Part shown: positions 1 to 6,605 of the stretch, piece after piece
Position numbering within the stretch: position 1 is the first letter of the stretch
How the letters are laid out: each line of letters starts with the position of its first letter
From: CAYZXL01 sp964482435
Lineage (GTDB): Bacteria; Auribacterota; JABMQX01
Assembly: GCA_964482435.1 (NCBI GenBank)
Contig: CAYZXL010000065.1
Location: forward strand, 1 to 27,663
Length of the DNA stretch: 27,663 bases
Reading direction: 5' to 3'
The notes under the pieces: model-generated
What the model was told of the DNA's origin: nothing
The model's database searches: none
Seen by the model: only the letters and a program-made list of their open reading frames with translations
Program-made: the position numbers and the translations under genes

Positions 1-341
1 CCACAATTTCCCTCATTTTATGGCACTACTTTCCCTGCACATATTCCCGCCCCGTCTCTGTAAGTCCCCCATTTCCAACCACCGAGTTTTTCAAAACCCG
101 CCGCAACTGTAGAAGACGGGCCTAACGATTTACTGGGTGTCCGGGATTTGAAAGGGAGAGCACGAATCTGTGGGCGGTCAGTCACCCCGCCTCCGCCTTC
201 GGCAGGGCCCTGGCATGGCCAAAACTGATAAGATTGAAAACGGGACAAACAGGATTCACAGAATCCTGTACATCCTGTTCATCCAGTCAAAGAAAAATAC
301 GTCATTGAATTTCATGAATCAGAGCGCCAAGTCGCCGCCCT
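1..341. other. Non-coding flank downstream of glnA
   Basis: No convincing gene is seen in this stretch. The short open frames on both strands have low-complexity translations and no recognisable domain. The only structured element is the inverted repeat and short direct repeats near 249-290, listed separately. Confidence 0.5.
249..290 (-). repeat. Perfect inverted repeat plus 9-nt direct repeats; possible glnA terminator
   Basis: ACAGGATTC (249-257), a 3-nt loop ACA, then GAATCCTGT (261-269) form a perfect 9-bp hairpin. Overlapping its right arm are three 9-nt steps, TCCTGTACA, TCCTGTTCA and TCCAGTCAA (264-290). Read on the minus strand, the hairpin lies about 75 nt past the glnA stop and is followed by TTTGTCCCGTTTTC, so it could terminate glnA. 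The U-tract is poor. CAGGAT-type short repeats of this sort are common intergenic elements in some environmental bacteria (from memory), so a dispersed repeat is an equally good reading. Confidence 0.45.
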
Positions 342-1682
342 TCACAGAATGGAAAGATACTCTTTCAACTCGTACTCGCTGACGTGTGTTGAATGCTTCT
401 CCCACTCGATTCGTTTGTTCTCAAGGAGCTTCTCGAAGAGGTACTCCCCCAGCGTCTCCCTCAGAAGCTCGCTCTTCTCGGCAATCTCAATCGCCTCGTA
501 GAGGTTTCCCGGGAGGGATGCAACGCCGGCAGCCTTTCTTTCCCTTGGGGTCATCTCGAAAACGTTCTGCTCCATCTCTGCCGAGAGCGGATATTTCTCC
601 TCGATTCCCTTAAGCCCAGCCATGAGCATCCCCGCAAATGCAAGGTATGGATTGCACGCCGAATCCGGTGACCGCAGTTCAACCCTTGCCGCCCTTTCTT
701 TGCCCGGCTTGTATTCGGGCACACGAATCATGTCGGCTCTGCTCCTCCTTGCCCACGTCAGATAGACCGGCGCCTCGTAGCCGGGTCTAAGGCGCTTGTA
801 GGAGTTCACCCACTGATTAGTGAGAATGGTTATCTCCGGAGCGTGCCTGAGAAGACCGGCAATGTAATGCCTGGCGACGTCCGAAAGGTGGTACTTTTCA
901 TTCGGGTCGAAGAAGGCATTTCTCTCACCCCGGAAGAGCGATTGGTGCGTGTGCATTCCGCTGCCGTTTTCGCCGTTGAGAGGCTTGGGCATGAAAGTCG
1001 CGTAAATACCGTTCCGCAAAGCCACTTCCTTTATGACCAACCGGCAGGTCATTGTAGTGTCCGCCATGGTCAGGGCGTCGCTGTACCGAAGGTCTATCTC
1101 GTGCTGACTCGGTGCAACTTCGTGGTGGCTGGCTTCGACGGGAATTCCCATCTCTTCCAGGAGGAGGATTGTGTTTCTCCGAAGGTCTCTTGCTAAGTCA
1201 AGCGGTGCAAGGTCGAAGTACCCGCCCGCATCGAGCAACTGGATGTTCGGAGAGGAGTCCTTGAAGTAGAAATATTCCAGTTCCGGCCCGACGTAGAACG
1301 TGAATCCCATGTCGGCCGCTTTCTTCAGGGCTCTCCTGAGAATCCATCGCGGGTCGCCCTTGCACGGTTCACCGTTCGGCTCAACTATGTCGCAGATCAT
1401 CCGCCCGACTGCACACTCCTCCTCGGAGCGCCAGGGCAAAATGCGAAACGTCGCCGGGTCCGGGATTGCGAGAAGGTCGCTTTCATCAACCCGGGCAAAG
1501 CTCTGAATAGACGAGCCGTCGAACCATTTCCCGTCGTTGAGCGCCACCTCCAGTTCATCCACGGTTATGGCGAAGCTTTTCAGAAAACCCAGCACGTCCG
1601 TGAACCACAACTGGATGAACCGAACGTTGTTGTCGCTAACCGTTTTGGCGACGTATTCCTTCTGTTCCTTTGGACTGCTCAT
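342..1682 (-). CDS. glnA: Glutamine synthetase, type I (alpha subtype)
   Basis: This encodes a 446-aa glutamine synthetase, which makes glutamine from glutamate, ammonia and ATP in the cytoplasm and is the main ammonia-assimilation enzyme. Recognisable blocks in order are the N-terminal beta-grasp region with WFDGSSIQSF and ARVDESDL, HHEVAPSQHEID (metal-binding region), NGSGMHTHQSL (ATP/metal loop), NSYKRLRPGYEAP (substrate loop) and ARVELRSPDSACNPYLA. The Arg of ARVDESD matches the feedback-inhibition Arg of the Bacillus-type GSI-alpha enzyme. The length and the absence of the adenylylation-loop insertion also fit GSI-alpha. The ATG at 1682 was chosen because AAGGAGA lies just upstream; the 16 codons further upstream are Arg-rich and not part of the family. 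It stands alone, divergent from the cassette at 2058. Family call is firm; subtype is by resemblance. Confidence 0.96.
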   Translation of the reverse strand: MSSPKEQKEYVAKTVSDNNVRFIQLWFTDVLGFLKSFAITVDELEVALNDGKWFDGSSIQSFARVDESDLLAIPDPATFRILPWRSEEECAVGRMICDIVEPNGEPCKGDPRWILRRALKKAADMGFTFYVGPELEYFYFKDSSPNIQLLDAGGYFDLAPLDLARDLRRNTILLLEEMGIPVEASHHEVAPSQHEIDLRYSDALTMADTTMTCRLVIKEVALRNGIYATFMPKPLNGENGSGMHTHQSLFRGERNAFFDPNEKYHLSDVARHYIAGLLRHAPEITILTNQWVNSYKRLRPGYEAPVYLTWARRSRADMIRVPEYKPGKERAARVELRSPDSACNPYLAFAGMLMAGLKGIEEKYPLSAEMEQNVFEMTPRERKAAGVASLPGNLYEAIEIAEKSELLRETLGEYLFEKLLENKRIEWEKHSTHVSEYELKEYLSIL

Positions 1683-1750
1683 TTTTCGTCTCCTTCTCCG
1701 AAAAGTCGGGTTGTGCAACCGACCCGTCAAGGACTGCTGTTTTTTGTGCT

Positions 1751-1779
1751 ATTATAAGGCCCGGTTTGCGTTTTCTCAG
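1751..1779 (-). promoter_or_regulatory. Sigma70-like promoter for glnA
   Basis: On the minus strand, TATAAT (complement of 1751-1756) is preceded after 17 nt by CTGAGA (complement of 1774-1779), a 4/6 match to TTGACA. Transcription would begin near 1744, leaving a leader of about 60 nt before the glnA ATG at 1682. The -10 is perfect and the -35 is mediocre. Confidence 0.5.
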
Positions 1780-1950
1780 ATTTCTCACGGGTGCCGCGGG
1801 CCGTGCAGCGCGCCTGAGCGACGCCGAGTTTGCGCCCGGTGGTCCCTGCGGCTTTGGCTGTTCCATTGTGCAGACTTCGTGTTGTCTTGTCTGTTCAGGA
1901 GCGAACGCCCGAGACCCGGCCCCGTCCGCCTGATCGGCTAAAGAAAATTC

Positions 1951-1982
1951 TTGACAATGGGCGCCGCGGCGGGCAGCATATT
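1951..1982 (+). promoter_or_regulatory. Possible promoter for the Cys-rich peptide cassette
   Basis: A perfect TTGACA (1951-1956) lies about 100 nt before the start of the first Cys-rich gene. The only AT-rich match downstream is CATATT (1977-1982), at a long 20-nt spacing, so the -10 is weak. The rest of the 1683-2057 interval holds the divergent glnA promoter and no other gene that can be supported. Confidence 0.25.
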
Positions 1983-2057
1983 CTGAGTCGCGATGGAGGA
2001 ACAGGCGCAGCGGTAGTGGCCCTGTGGGAGGAGGACAGTTCAATCTGGAGAAAGGCT

Positions 2058-2303
2058 ATGCTCGCCAAGAGGAAGACGCCGCTGGCTCGCGGCCGCCGGA
2101 TCGGCCGTAGGGAGTTTCTTGCCGCGTGTGGTACCCTTGTGGGTGAAGTGGTGGTGTTAGTTTCGTTGTCCGCGCTTCTTGGCGGATGCCAGCGTCGCCG
2201 CTCGGGGTGCCGCTGGGGGTGCGTAATGTGCACTGGTGGATGCATGGGGTGCACTCATTGCACGATGTGCACGGGGTGCCCGGCGGCCATCGCGTACAGA
2301 TAG
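2058..2303 (+). CDS. Small Cys-rich protein with Tat/lipoprotein-like leader (putative RiPP precursor 1)
   Basis: The product has 81 aa and matches no family I can name. Residues 1-20 are basic and carry GRREFL, a fair match to the twin-arginine motif RRxFL. Residues 28-43 are a hydrophobic segment ending in LLGGC (C44), a lipobox-like site. After that come eight cysteines in 24 residues (C51, 55, 58, 62, 65, 68, 71, 74), the last five spaced exactly every third residue, with Gly/Thr/Met between, and a short tail PAAIAYR. The ATG at 2058 is preceded by GGAGAAAGG. The leader aligns without gaps to residues 19-53 of the next gene (15 of 35 identical, including both leader cysteines), so the two are paralogues. 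With a radical SAM/SPASM gene two genes downstream, a modified-peptide precursor is the likely role. A metal-binding lipoprotein is the main alternative. Confidence 0.72.
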   Translation: MLAKRKTPLARGRRIGRREFLAACGTLVGEVVVLVSLSALLGGCQRRRSGCRWGCVMCTGGCMGCTHCTMCTGCPAAIAYR

Positions 2304-2440
2304 GCACAGCGCGCCTGAGGCTTGTGGGACTCGCAGGCCACGGGGACGTGAGCAACGGGGGGCAACGGTCCGGGAGTGCGGTATCCGCAGGGCACTGAGT
2401 TCGCCATGGGATCCGGGGGAGGAGGGCCATTTGCACGCGA

Positions 2441-2980
2441 GTGGGCGGAATCCGGAAGGGTCCACTGAGGAGAAGGAAGAGATATCGCGATTCTCGCGGG
2501 CGGGCGCTGACGCGGAAGAAGCTTCTCTCAGCATGTTCCTCACTGGTTGCCAGGGGCGCCGCCCTGGTTTGTCTTGGCCTGTTTCTTCAAGGTTGCGGGC
2601 GGACCAGCCCCGATGAATCCCGGAGCCGGCGGGGGATCAAGACCACCCCTGCTCGCCGGGACCTTACGGTCCCGACATGTGTGGGTCAGACGTGCTGCAT
2701 CCAGTGTATCCACGGGTGCATTGCATGCACTGTTGGCACGAGCCTTCAGACCATCCGTGAGTGCTTCGGGTGCACCATCACGACATGTACGGGATGCACC
2801 GGGTGCACGGCGCGCACGGGTCGTACCGGATGCACGGGTTGTACGGTTCGATGTCTTGGGTGCATAGGGGCATCCACCAGATGCGCTGGGTGCACAGGGT
2901 GTGTCGGCTGTACAGGATGCATCGGTGCAACAAGGTTTTCACCGCACGCTCCTTTGCAAAGAAGGCGCCGGGCATGCTAA
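2441..2980 (+). CDS. Cys-every-third-residue repeat protein (putative RiPP precursor 2)
   Basis: The product has 179 aa. The leader (1-52) has a very basic start, TRKKLL in the twin-arginine position, a hydrophobic stretch at 34-50 and a lipobox-like LFLQGC (C52). It is paralogous to the leader of the upstream gene. A linker (53-79) is followed by 21 cysteines between residues 80 and 179. Several runs place Cys on every third residue (116-119-122, 131-134, 138-141, 148-151-154-157-160), giving CTG, CAG, CVG and CIG units. The tail RRRRAC ends in Cys. Both Cys codons, and varied Thr and Gly codons, are used, so the pattern is kept at protein level. The GTG start at 2441 has GGAGG 15 nt upstream, a little far. 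The stop overlaps the maturase start (ATGCTAA, 2974-2980). The family is unknown to me; precursor status is inferred from the partner gene. Confidence 0.75.
   Translation: MGGIRKGPLRRRKRYRDSRGRALTRKKLLSACSSLVARGAALVCLGLFLQGCGRTSPDESRSRRGIKTTPARRDLTVPTCVGQTCCIQCIHGCIACTVGTSLQTIRECFGCTITTCTGCTGCTARTGRTGCTGCTVRCLGCIGASTRCAGCTGCVGCTGCIGATRFSPHAPLQRRRRAC
2762..2937 (+). repeat. Degenerate 9-nt repeat encoding Cys-Xaa-Gly triplets
   Basis: Inside the second Cys-rich gene, units of the form TGC-ACN-GGN or TGT-NNN-GGN recur at 9-nt periodicity with breaks. The Thr and Gly codons vary at the third position and Cys uses both TGC and TGT, so this is not a recent exact tandem duplication. Two in-register Cys positions (residues 125 and 128) are Arg (CGC, CGT), each one T-to-C transition from a Cys codon. 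Confidence 0.75.
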
Positions 2981-4434
2981 GGAAGGCGACCGAGCTAATC
3001 GTTGTGAAAGGGTCTGAGGACGACGCGGTTGTCGCGTCCTCAAGGGCTCTTCGTCCCCTGTACGTAATGAAGGGAGCGAGCGAAGTACTTCGCTGGCTGT
3101 CGCTCATTCCGGCCGAGGGTTTCGACGAAGCCTGGTTGCCCGATTGTCTGCGCCCTATTGTTCAGAGTCTTGTGATGCACGAGATTCTCGTGCGCCAGAA
3201 CACATCGGAGCGGTCCGGGGACGATGGACGGAGCAACGCGGCGCACCGCCCAGGCCTTTCCCTGTACCTGCTGTTAACGCACCGATGTAACCTCCGCTGC
3301 ACGTACTGCCTTAACGGCGAGCGCAGCTATCAGCTTAACAATCCGCCGAGCATGTCCCTGGGTGTGGCTTTAGCTGCCGGCGAGAGATACCTCTCAATGC
3401 TATCGCCGGGGGGGCAGCTTGAGGTCGTCTTCTTTGGCGGTGAGCCTCTCCTGAACTGGCGGCTTTGCAGCGCCATCGTCGCCGAGTTCAACTCGCGTCT
3501 GCGTCCGAAGTGGCCGGACCGCGAGATCCGTTACCACCTTACGAGCAACCTAAGCACGTGTCCGGATGATCTGCCGAGGTGGGCCGCCAAGAACAACGTC
3601 AGCGTTCTCTGCGATGTCGATGGGGATGAGGCTGTTCATGACGCTATGCGCCCCACCGTCTCGGGGAAAGGGTCGCACAAGCGAGTGAAGAGAACGATTC
3701 GCAAGCTTCTGGATGCGGGTGCGCCGGTAGCTTTGCGGGCCACGGTGACGTCTCAAAACGTCAAACTGATACCGGAAATTTCGGAGCATCACCGCGAACT
3801 CGGAGCGCACGCTTCCGCCTTTGTGGCCGTCGCGCCCGTGAACTCCGACGAGGAGATCTTGCCGGATCATCTTCTCCCAGAGCCGACGGAGTTCGTTGAC
3901 GGTATCTCATCGGTACTGCGGGCTGGGACATGGCCATTGGAAAGCCTCTTCCCGGCAAACGAATACGCCGGACGTCTCGGGAGGGGTGAGATGCTCCGTT
4001 TTGGATGCGGCGCCCCCTACGGCAACACTCCTATCGTTGACGCGCTCGGAAACATTTATCCCTGCCACTACCTTGTGGGGATTGAGAGGTTTCGTACCGG
4101 GAATGCCTTCGACCGTGACCGCCACAGGGAAAAGCAGGTTCTGGAAGGTCTCTTGAAGAGGCTTGACGTTGAGCAGATCACAACCTGCCACGGTTGCCTG
4201 TGGCGGTACCTGTGCGGGGGAGGTTGTCCTGTGATGCGTCTAATGGTGCGCGATAACCCCCGGGCCTCTGAGAGGGCCAGGAAATACGCCAACGACATTG
4301 TGTGCGCCGCAGCCAGGCATATCGGTGCTGCGGTTCTATGGCATGCTGCCAAACGGGCCAAGGAATCCCTGGAGAAACGGAGGCAGGGTCTATCACGAGT
4401 CGCCCCAGTGGCACCGGTGGTGTGCGCCCCCTGA
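2974..4434 (+). CDS. Radical SAM/SPASM peptide maturase
   Basis: This 486-aa radical SAM enzyme is likely a peptide-modifying maturase. The SAM-cluster motif CNLRCTYC (C105, C109, C112) and FFGGEP are present. The C-terminal SPASM domain has the full seven-Cys pattern: C345, then G359-X4-C364; C405-X2-C408-X5-C414-X3-C418; and C444. It should therefore bind two auxiliary Fe-S clusters. Residues 1-95 precede the barrel and look like a PqqD/RRE-type peptide-recognition region (YVMKGASEVLRWLS... EILVRQ), which is an inference from length and pattern. The ATG at 2974 is preferred over the one at 2761: it has GAAGG upstream and overlaps the preceding stop by 4 nt, and the 71 residues before it are only another reading of the Cys repeat. 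Relatives make thioether or C-C crosslinks in Cys-rich peptides, and the two Cys-rich proteins upstream are the obvious substrates. The chemistry cannot be told from sequence. Confidence 0.9.
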   Translation: MLRKATELIVVKGSEDDAVVASSRALRPLYVMKGASEVLRWLSLIPAEGFDEAWLPDCLRPIVQSLVMHEILVRQNTSERSGDDGRSNAAHRPGLSLYLLLTHRCNLRCTYCLNGERSYQLNNPPSMSLGVALAAGERYLSMLSPGGQLEVVFFGGEPLLNWRLCSAIVAEFNSRLRPKWPDREIRYHLTSNLSTCPDDLPRWAAKNNVSVLCDVDGDEAVHDAMRPTVSGKGSHKRVKRTIRKLLDAGAPVALRATVTSQNVKLIPEISEHHRELGAHASAFVAVAPVNSDEEILPDHLLPEPTEFVDGISSVLRAGTWPLESLFPANEYAGRLGRGEMLRFGCGAPYGNTPIVDALGNIYPCHYLVGIERFRTGNAFDRDRHREKQVLEGLLKRLDVEQITTCHGCLWRYLCGGGCPVMRLMVRDNPRASERARKYANDIVCAAARHIGAAVLWHAAKRAKESLEKRRQGLSRVAPVAPVVCAP

Positions 4435-4789
4435 CAGGCGAACAAGCGGTTGCCTGGGAAGAATCGCTGTCCACCTCGCTTTCCCGGAGGGGACGGCTGG
4501 CGGATGGGTCGCCCGAGAACACGCCTCACGACGCCGTCCCGTGGGCGTGGCGAGTGCGGGCAGTGGTGCGTCCGCCCCCTGCCGCTTGACAAACGGCCAC
4601 GGCCGTAGGCGGTCACCGGCCTGCGAGCGCCCCGACTTTTCCCGCCCGGCCATAACGGATGTCTTGTATAGGCGAGTAACGGGCGGGGCTCACTCAAACG
4701 ACCTTCGCCGAAGCGGCGGTGGTGTCCCGCGTCGAACTCCACCCTGAGGTACATCGCCGGTGCGCTGCCTAACGGAGTCGTCCTCGCAC
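4435..4789 (+). other. Gap between maturase and tilS, no gene seen
   Basis: These 355 nt are G+C-rich and hold no frame with a recognisable product. Open frames that cross it (for example 4298-4747) overlap the maturase end and look like chance. A TTGACA occurs at 4586-4591 without a matching -10. An imperfect hairpin (GCGGGCAG against CTGCCGC, about 4556-4586) has no T-tract, so no terminator is claimed. No protease, transporter or immunity gene for the cassette is found here. Confidence 0.45.
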
Positions 4790-6442
4790 ATGCTCAAGAA
4801 GATGCTGGCGACGATAAAAGAAAATGGGCTTATTGCCGTCGGGGATACGGTCCTGGTCGCACTCTCCGGCGGACCTGACTCGGTTGCGCTTTTTGAGGGG
4901 TTGCTGCGCGTCACGGGCCGCCTTTCCTTCTCCATCTGTGCGGCCCATCTTAACCATAAGCTTCGGGGAGCGGACAGCGACGAGGATGAGCGGTTTGTGA
5001 GAGGTCTCGCGGAAAAGCGTGGAGTGCCTCTGGTCGTCGAGGCACGCGATGTCCGAGGAATCCACAAAAAGTGTGGAGGCTCTATCGAAGAAGTCGCCAG
5101 GGAAGTGCGATACGAGTTCCTGAAAAAGGCTGCAAAGAAATGCCGGGCCACGAAAATCGCCCTTGGCCACAACTTAGACGACAACGCCGAAACTTTCCTT
5201 ATGAACCTCGTCAGAGGTTCGGGGTTGAAAGGGCTATCCGGGATTCCTCTTCTCCGTCCGGCGGTGCCCGTAGCCGAGTTTGGAGCCGCGGTCCTTGCCG
5301 ATCAGGGCGCTCCGGAGTCCCCCGCACACGCCAAGAAGAGGACGCCGACAAACCGAAGCAAATTGGCCGGAGGCGATGTCCTCATCATCCGCCCTCTTTT
5401 AGAGGTGACGAGGAAGGAGATTCTTTCGTTTCTGGAGCGGGAGAAGCTCTCCTACCGGGAGGACCTCACGAATCTCGACATTTCCCTGGCCCGCAACAAG
5501 ATACGTCACCAGCTTCTCCCTTTGCTGGCAGCCGAGCACAACCCACAAATCGGGAAAGTCCTCGCTGAGACCGCCCGCAACCTGCGGGATGCGGAGGAAT
5601 CCGTCGCCGCGGCAATTGCGGAACTCGAGAAAACGGTGGTCTGGCGTGCCTGTCCGTCCTCGCGACCTCCTGCCGGCCGCAAGGGGTGGCATGGCCGAGA
5701 TATTGGCGCCGTGGACCTCGGCCAGCTCGTGGCTCGCCCTGTTCCGCTCCAGCGGGAATTCCTCCGGCGAATGGTCCAGGAGCGCCTCGGCGTAGCCATC
5801 GAGCGCCAAACCCTGAAGCACCTGTGCGAACTGGTTGCCGGGACTCGGGCCGAGAGCGTTCCTCTCGGGAGGGGACTTATTGCGTGCCGCGAATACGACG
5901 AGCTGCTCTTCGTCCCCGAGGCCACGGCGAAGCCCTTCTCTTTTGAAAAGACGCTGCAAGTGCCCTGCGACATTTTCATCCCGGAACTCGGAATCCACGT
6001 TGAGGCAAGTTGGCTGCCTCGGCCCCGGGCGCTGGCGTCTGCGCTGTCTGCCCGTCTTGTCTGCGGCGCACAAAAAAAGCCCGGCAAACAGCCTCGCCCG
6101 CTGTCCCTCGGAGAAGTCTGGCGGCGGGTGAAGCGAGGCGAGACCCAGAGTTTTGAGGAGTTCTTCGACGCATCGGCAATTCGCGGGGATGCCATCGTGG
6201 TGAGAACCCGCAGGGAGGGAGACGCTTTTCAGCCCTTCGGGATGAAAGGAACCCGAAAGGTCAAGGAACTGTTCATAGATGAAAAGGTGCCTGGGACGCT
6301 GAGGAACAGAGTCCCGATTTTCTGCTCCGCTGGCGACATCGTCTGGATAGTGGGGCACAGGCCCGATGCGAAGTTCTCCCTTCGGAACTCAACGCGGAGG
6401 GTCCTCCGGTTGCTCGTGAAAGTTTTGTATTGCCCGGAATAG
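4790..6442 (+). CDS. tilS: tRNA(Ile)-lysidine synthase
   Basis: TilS ligates lysine to C34 of the CAU-anticodon tRNA-Ile using ATP, so that it reads AUA codons. The PP-loop ATP-binding motif SGGPDS is at residues 26-31, followed by AAHLNHKLRG, ALGHNLDDNAETFLMNL and IRPLLEVTR, all typical of the catalytic domain. The C-terminal TilS domain is seen in RREGDAFQPFGMKGTRKVK and the IVWIVGHRPD segment. At 550 aa it is longer than the common 430-470 aa. Extra segments sit after GLKGLSGIPLLRP (about 45 residues) and after the LEKTVVW stretch. The ATG at 4790 (GGAG 12 nt upstream) gives the family-like N-terminus; an upstream GTG at 4760 would add 10 residues. It lies in front of ftsH-folP, a common bacterial gene order. 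Confidence 0.94.
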   Translation: MLKKMLATIKENGLIAVGDTVLVALSGGPDSVALFEGLLRVTGRLSFSICAAHLNHKLRGADSDEDERFVRGLAEKRGVPLVVEARDVRGIHKKCGGSIEEVAREVRYEFLKKAAKKCRATKIALGHNLDDNAETFLMNLVRGSGLKGLSGIPLLRPAVPVAEFGAAVLADQGAPESPAHAKKRTPTNRSKLAGGDVLIIRPLLEVTRKEILSFLEREKLSYREDLTNLDISLARNKIRHQLLPLLAAEHNPQIGKVLAETARNLRDAEESVAAAIAELEKTVVWRACPSSRPPAGRKGWHGRDIGAVDLGQLVARPVPLQREFLRRMVQERLGVAIERQTLKHLCELVAGTRAESVPLGRGLIACREYDELLFVPEATAKPFSFEKTLQVPCDIFIPELGIHVEASWLPRPRALASALSARLVCGAQKKPGKQPRPLSLGEVWRRVKRGETQSFEEFFDASAIRGDAIVVRTRREGDAFQPFGMKGTRKVKELFIDEKVPGTLRNRVPIFCSAGDIVWIVGHRPDAKFSLRNSTRRVLRLLVKVLYCPE

Positions 6443-6458
6443 TCACTGGCACTATAAT
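6430..6458 (+). promoter_or_regulatory. Sigma70-like promoter for ftsH
   Basis: TTGCCC (6430-6435), a 17-nt spacer, and a perfect TATAAT (6453-6458) lie across the tilS stop codon (6440-6442). Transcription would start near 6465, giving a leader of about 140 nt before ftsH. This allows ftsH-folP to be expressed independently of tilS. Confidence 0.55.
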
Positions 6459-6522
6459 TTCTATTGTTCCGATTTCTCGCAAGGCGGCAGACCCGGTCAG
6501 CCCCGGCAGGCATCGGTGTAGA

Positions 6523-6577
6523 TTCCCCGCGTGGCTTTTTGCGGGGAAAGGCGTTTGTTCGGGCTGGCGCCCGTTTT
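6523..6577 (+). promoter_or_regulatory. Two stem-loops in the ftsH leader
   Basis: Stem 1 pairs TTCCCCGC (6523-6530) with GCGGGGAA (6541-6548) over a 10-nt loop. Stem 2 pairs CGGGC (6560-6564) with GCCCG (6569-6573) over TGGC and is followed by TTTT. Stem 2 resembles a weak intrinsic terminator and could end tilS transcripts or attenuate ftsH. No known riboswitch was recognised. Confidence 0.4.
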
Positions 6578-6605
6578 CAACCAGCTTTAGGGCGGTGTTT
6601 GGGAA

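Noticed and set aside
1670..1933. Possible third Cys-rich peptide (PCGFGCSIVQTSCCLVC) upstream of the cassette
   Set aside because: It would begin inside glnA on the opposite strand and span the glnA promoter. It lacks the paralogous leader, and the Cys spacing does not match the other two.
2761..2973. N-terminal extension of the radical SAM protein starting at 2761
   Set aside because: It is the Cys-repeat gene read in another frame, has no family resemblance, and a better start with an RBS exists at 2974. Kept only as a low-interest observation.
4298..4747. 149-codon frame overlapping the maturase end as a possible accessory or immunity gene
   Set aside because: Starts inside the maturase in another frame, is Arg/Pro/Gly-rich without domains, and overlaps equally long antisense frames.
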